Source: CAMAPP01 sp046153685
Lineage (GTDB): Bacteria; Pseudomonadota; Alphaproteobacteria; CADEGL01
Length of the DNA stretch: 31,535 bases
Reading direction: 5' to 3'
Assembly: GCA_046153685.1 (NCBI GenBank)
Contig: JBJXGH010000179.1
Span: 1 to 31,535, forward strand
Shown: in pieces, positions 30,234-31,535 of the stretch
Position numbering within the stretch: position 1 is the stretch's first letter
Layout of the letters: each line of letters starts with the position of its first letter
The notes under the pieces: generated by a model
The model's database searches: none
Seen by the model: only the letters and a program-made list of their open reading frames with translations
What the model was told of the DNA's origin: nothing
Program-made: the position numbers and the translations under genes

Positions 30234-31535
30234 ATGACAACGCGCATTCTCGGCCTCGATTTGGGTATCGCCTCCTGCGGGTGGGGGGTGACCGAGAGCG
30301 ACGAGGGACACGGCAAGATCGTCGCGACCGGCGTGCGATGTTTCGACGCCCCCTTGGTTGACAAGACCAGGGAGCCGAAGAGCGCCCAGCGCCGCGCCGC
30401 GCGCGGACAAAGGCGTGTCATTCGCCGTAGGCGCCAGCGCATGAACGCGGTCCGCAGCCTTTTGCACGAAAACCGGTTTCTGCCCGCCGCGACTCCGGAT
30501 GCTTTGCACGCAGCACTTCGCCGGGTCTCGCCCAAAGGCCTTCACCCGCCGGTGACGCCGTGGGCGCTTCGAGCGGTCGCACACCAGCGCCCGCTAACCG
30601 GCGACGAATTCGCCGTCGCGCTTGGCCATATCGCGCGGCACCGCGGTTTCCGGTCGAACGCGAAGAGCGAGGGCAACGCAAACGCCGCCGACGAAACCTC
30701 GAAAATGAAAAAACAGATGGAGGCGACGCGCGAAGGCTTGGCCAAGTACCGGTCGTTCGGCGAAATGTTGGCGCTCGACGAAAAATTCGCCGATCGCAAG
30801 CGCAACCGCGACAAGGATTATTCCCACACCGCCAAGCGCGCGGACCTCGAGGACGAAGTCCGCGCGTTCTTCGCCGCGCAACGACGGCTGGGAAATGCCG
30901 CCGCGACCGAGACGCTTGAAAACGCATTTTGCAACAAGGCTTTCGCGCAACGCCCCTTGCAAGACAGCGAGAAACTTGTCGGCCAGTGCCCCTTCGAGCC
31001 AGGCGAGATGCGCACTGCGCGTCGCGCGCCATCGTTCGAACTTTTCCGTTTTCTCCAGCGACTGGCGCACCTCCGCATTTCCGTCGGCCGCGCGGAGCGG
31101 CGGCTCGCGCCGGACGAGATCGCCTTGGCGGCCGCAGGTTTCGGCGAGGCGACCAAGACGATCACACTCGCGTCGCTGCGCAAGACGCTTGATCTCGATC
31201 CGAACGCGCGGTTCACCGGCATCCCGAAAGACAAGGAGAGCAAGCTCGACGTGGCCGCGCGCACGGGCGGCGCGGCCTATGGGACGAAGACCTTGCGCGA
31301 CACGCTGGGTGAGGCCGCATGGCGCTCGCTTGCCCGTACGCCCGGGAAACTCGACCGTATCGCGGAAGTCCTGACGTTCCGCGAGGACTTCGGCCGAATC
31401 CGCGAGGGCCTGAGCGAAATAGGAATCGAGGCTCTCGTCGCCGATCATCTCCTTGAGGAAGCGGCCAACGGAACCTTCCATGACTTCACACGAGCCGCGC
31501 ACATTTCGGCGCTCGCGTGCCGCAATATCGTTCCG
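30234..31535 (+). CDS. cas9: Cas9 endonuclease, type II-C-like, N-terminal 434 residues (runs off the right edge)
   Basis: An open frame of 434 codons without stop to the window end. Residues 5-19 (ILGLDLGIASCGWGV) are RuvC-I with catalytic D9, equivalent to D10 of SpCas9 and D16 of NmeCas9. Residues about 47-77 form the arginine-rich bridge helix: REPKSAQRRAARGQRR is followed by VIRRRRQRMNAVRSLL. The REC lobe follows, with LGHIARHRGFRSN (130-142), the block GQCPFEPGEMR (250-260) and APSFELFRFLQRLAHLRI (265-282), all typical of compact II-C Cas9s. RuvC-II, HNH, RuvC-III and the PAM-interacting domain are outside the window. The ATG has a weak GGTGGGG site. It is an RNA-guided DNA nuclease of adaptive immunity; cas1, cas2 and the array are expected downstream. 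Confidence 0.95.
   Translation, partial: MTTRILGLDLGIASCGWGVTESDEGHGKIVATGVRCFDAPLVDKTREPKSAQRRAARGQRRVIRRRRQRMNAVRSLLHENRFLPAATPDALHAALRRVSPKGLHPPVTPWALRAVAHQRPLTGDEFAVALGHIARHRGFRSNAKSEGNANAADETSKMKKQMEATREGLAKYRSFGEMLALDEKFADRKRNRDKDYSHTAKRADLEDEVRAFFAAQRRLGNAAATETLENAFCNKAFAQRPLQDSEKLVGQCPFEPGEMRTARRAPSFELFRFLQRLAHLRISVGRAERRLAPDEIALAAAGFGEATKTITLASLRKTLDLDPNARFTGIPKDKESKLDVAARTGGAAYGTKTLRDTLGEAAWRSLARTPGKLDRIAEVLTFREDFGRIREGLSEIGIEALVADHLLEEAANGTFHDFTRAAHISALACRNIVP

Noticed and set aside
30028..30237. A 69-codon plus-strand frame overlapping the cas9 start
   Set aside because: It crosses the hairpin-rich intergenic region, has no ribosome site or recognisable family, and its composition follows the inverted repeats; the region is better explained as a minus-strand RNA.
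30594..31502. A 302-codon minus-strand frame opposite cas9
   Set aside because: Antisense shadow; the plus strand carries ordered Cas9 motifs and the minus reading has none.

Overview
The window is GC-rich, densely coded bacterial chromosome with short intergenic gaps and tightly packed operons. Gene families (LysR–pirin–DoxX, CsoR–copper ATPase, carnitine dehydrogenase–BKACE, HyuA/HyuB, several acyl-CoA and Fe(II)/2-oxoglutarate enzymes) suggest an alphaproteobacterium of Rhodospirillales type; this is inferred from gene content and style, not from a marker gene. No rRNA, tRNA, insertion sequence or phage gene is visible, and no gene-free stretch exceeds 300 bases.

Region by region. 1-2389: a LysR regulator (running off the left edge) diverges from a pirin, DoxX and LigB-type dioxygenase operon. 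2418-5670: a carnitine-type 3-hydroxyacyl dehydrogenase and a BKACE enzyme on the minus strand (a plausible L-carnitine route) diverge from an enolase-superfamily gene whose stop codon lies inside a three-copy 27-bp tandem repeat. 5755-10011: a copper island. A Cu(I) ATPase, a DUF2933 membrane peptide and an ICMT-like membrane methyltransferase diverge from csoR and a Tat-exported DUF411 protein; a CsoR-like palindrome sits inside what looks like a leaderless csoR promoter. 10118-16463: RidA faces a minus-strand run of MBL hydrolase, M24 ectoine-hydrolase/creatinase-like enzyme, HyuA and HyuB, which looks like a catabolic operon for a cyclic or N-containing compound. 16621-17469: an FkbM-type methyltransferase. 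17466-25117: a minus-strand run with a small exported protein, two tandem paralogous amidohydrolases, a DUF2927 protein, an acyl-CoA ligase, an enoyl-CoA hydratase and an EEP nuclease/phosphatase. 25344-28952: a SAM methyltransferase, MsrB, a sugar/choline-phosphate-type nucleotidyltransferase, a PhyH dioxygenase and a CDP-alcohol phosphotransferase, possibly a head-group pathway. 29076-29966: a TauD/TfdA dioxygenase.

The most notable item is at the right edge. From 30234 an open frame runs off the window and encodes the first 434 residues of a Cas9, with RuvC-I, an arginine-rich bridge helix and REC-lobe motifs like the compact type II-C proteins. Between it and tauD, on the minus strand, lies a candidate tracrRNA (about 30159 down to 30047): an anti-repeat-like block followed by several small hairpins, one with a GAAA tetraloop. 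It has its own promoter, which overlaps the predicted cas9 promoter on the opposite strand. The rest of cas9, any cas1/cas2 and the CRISPR array would lie beyond 31535.
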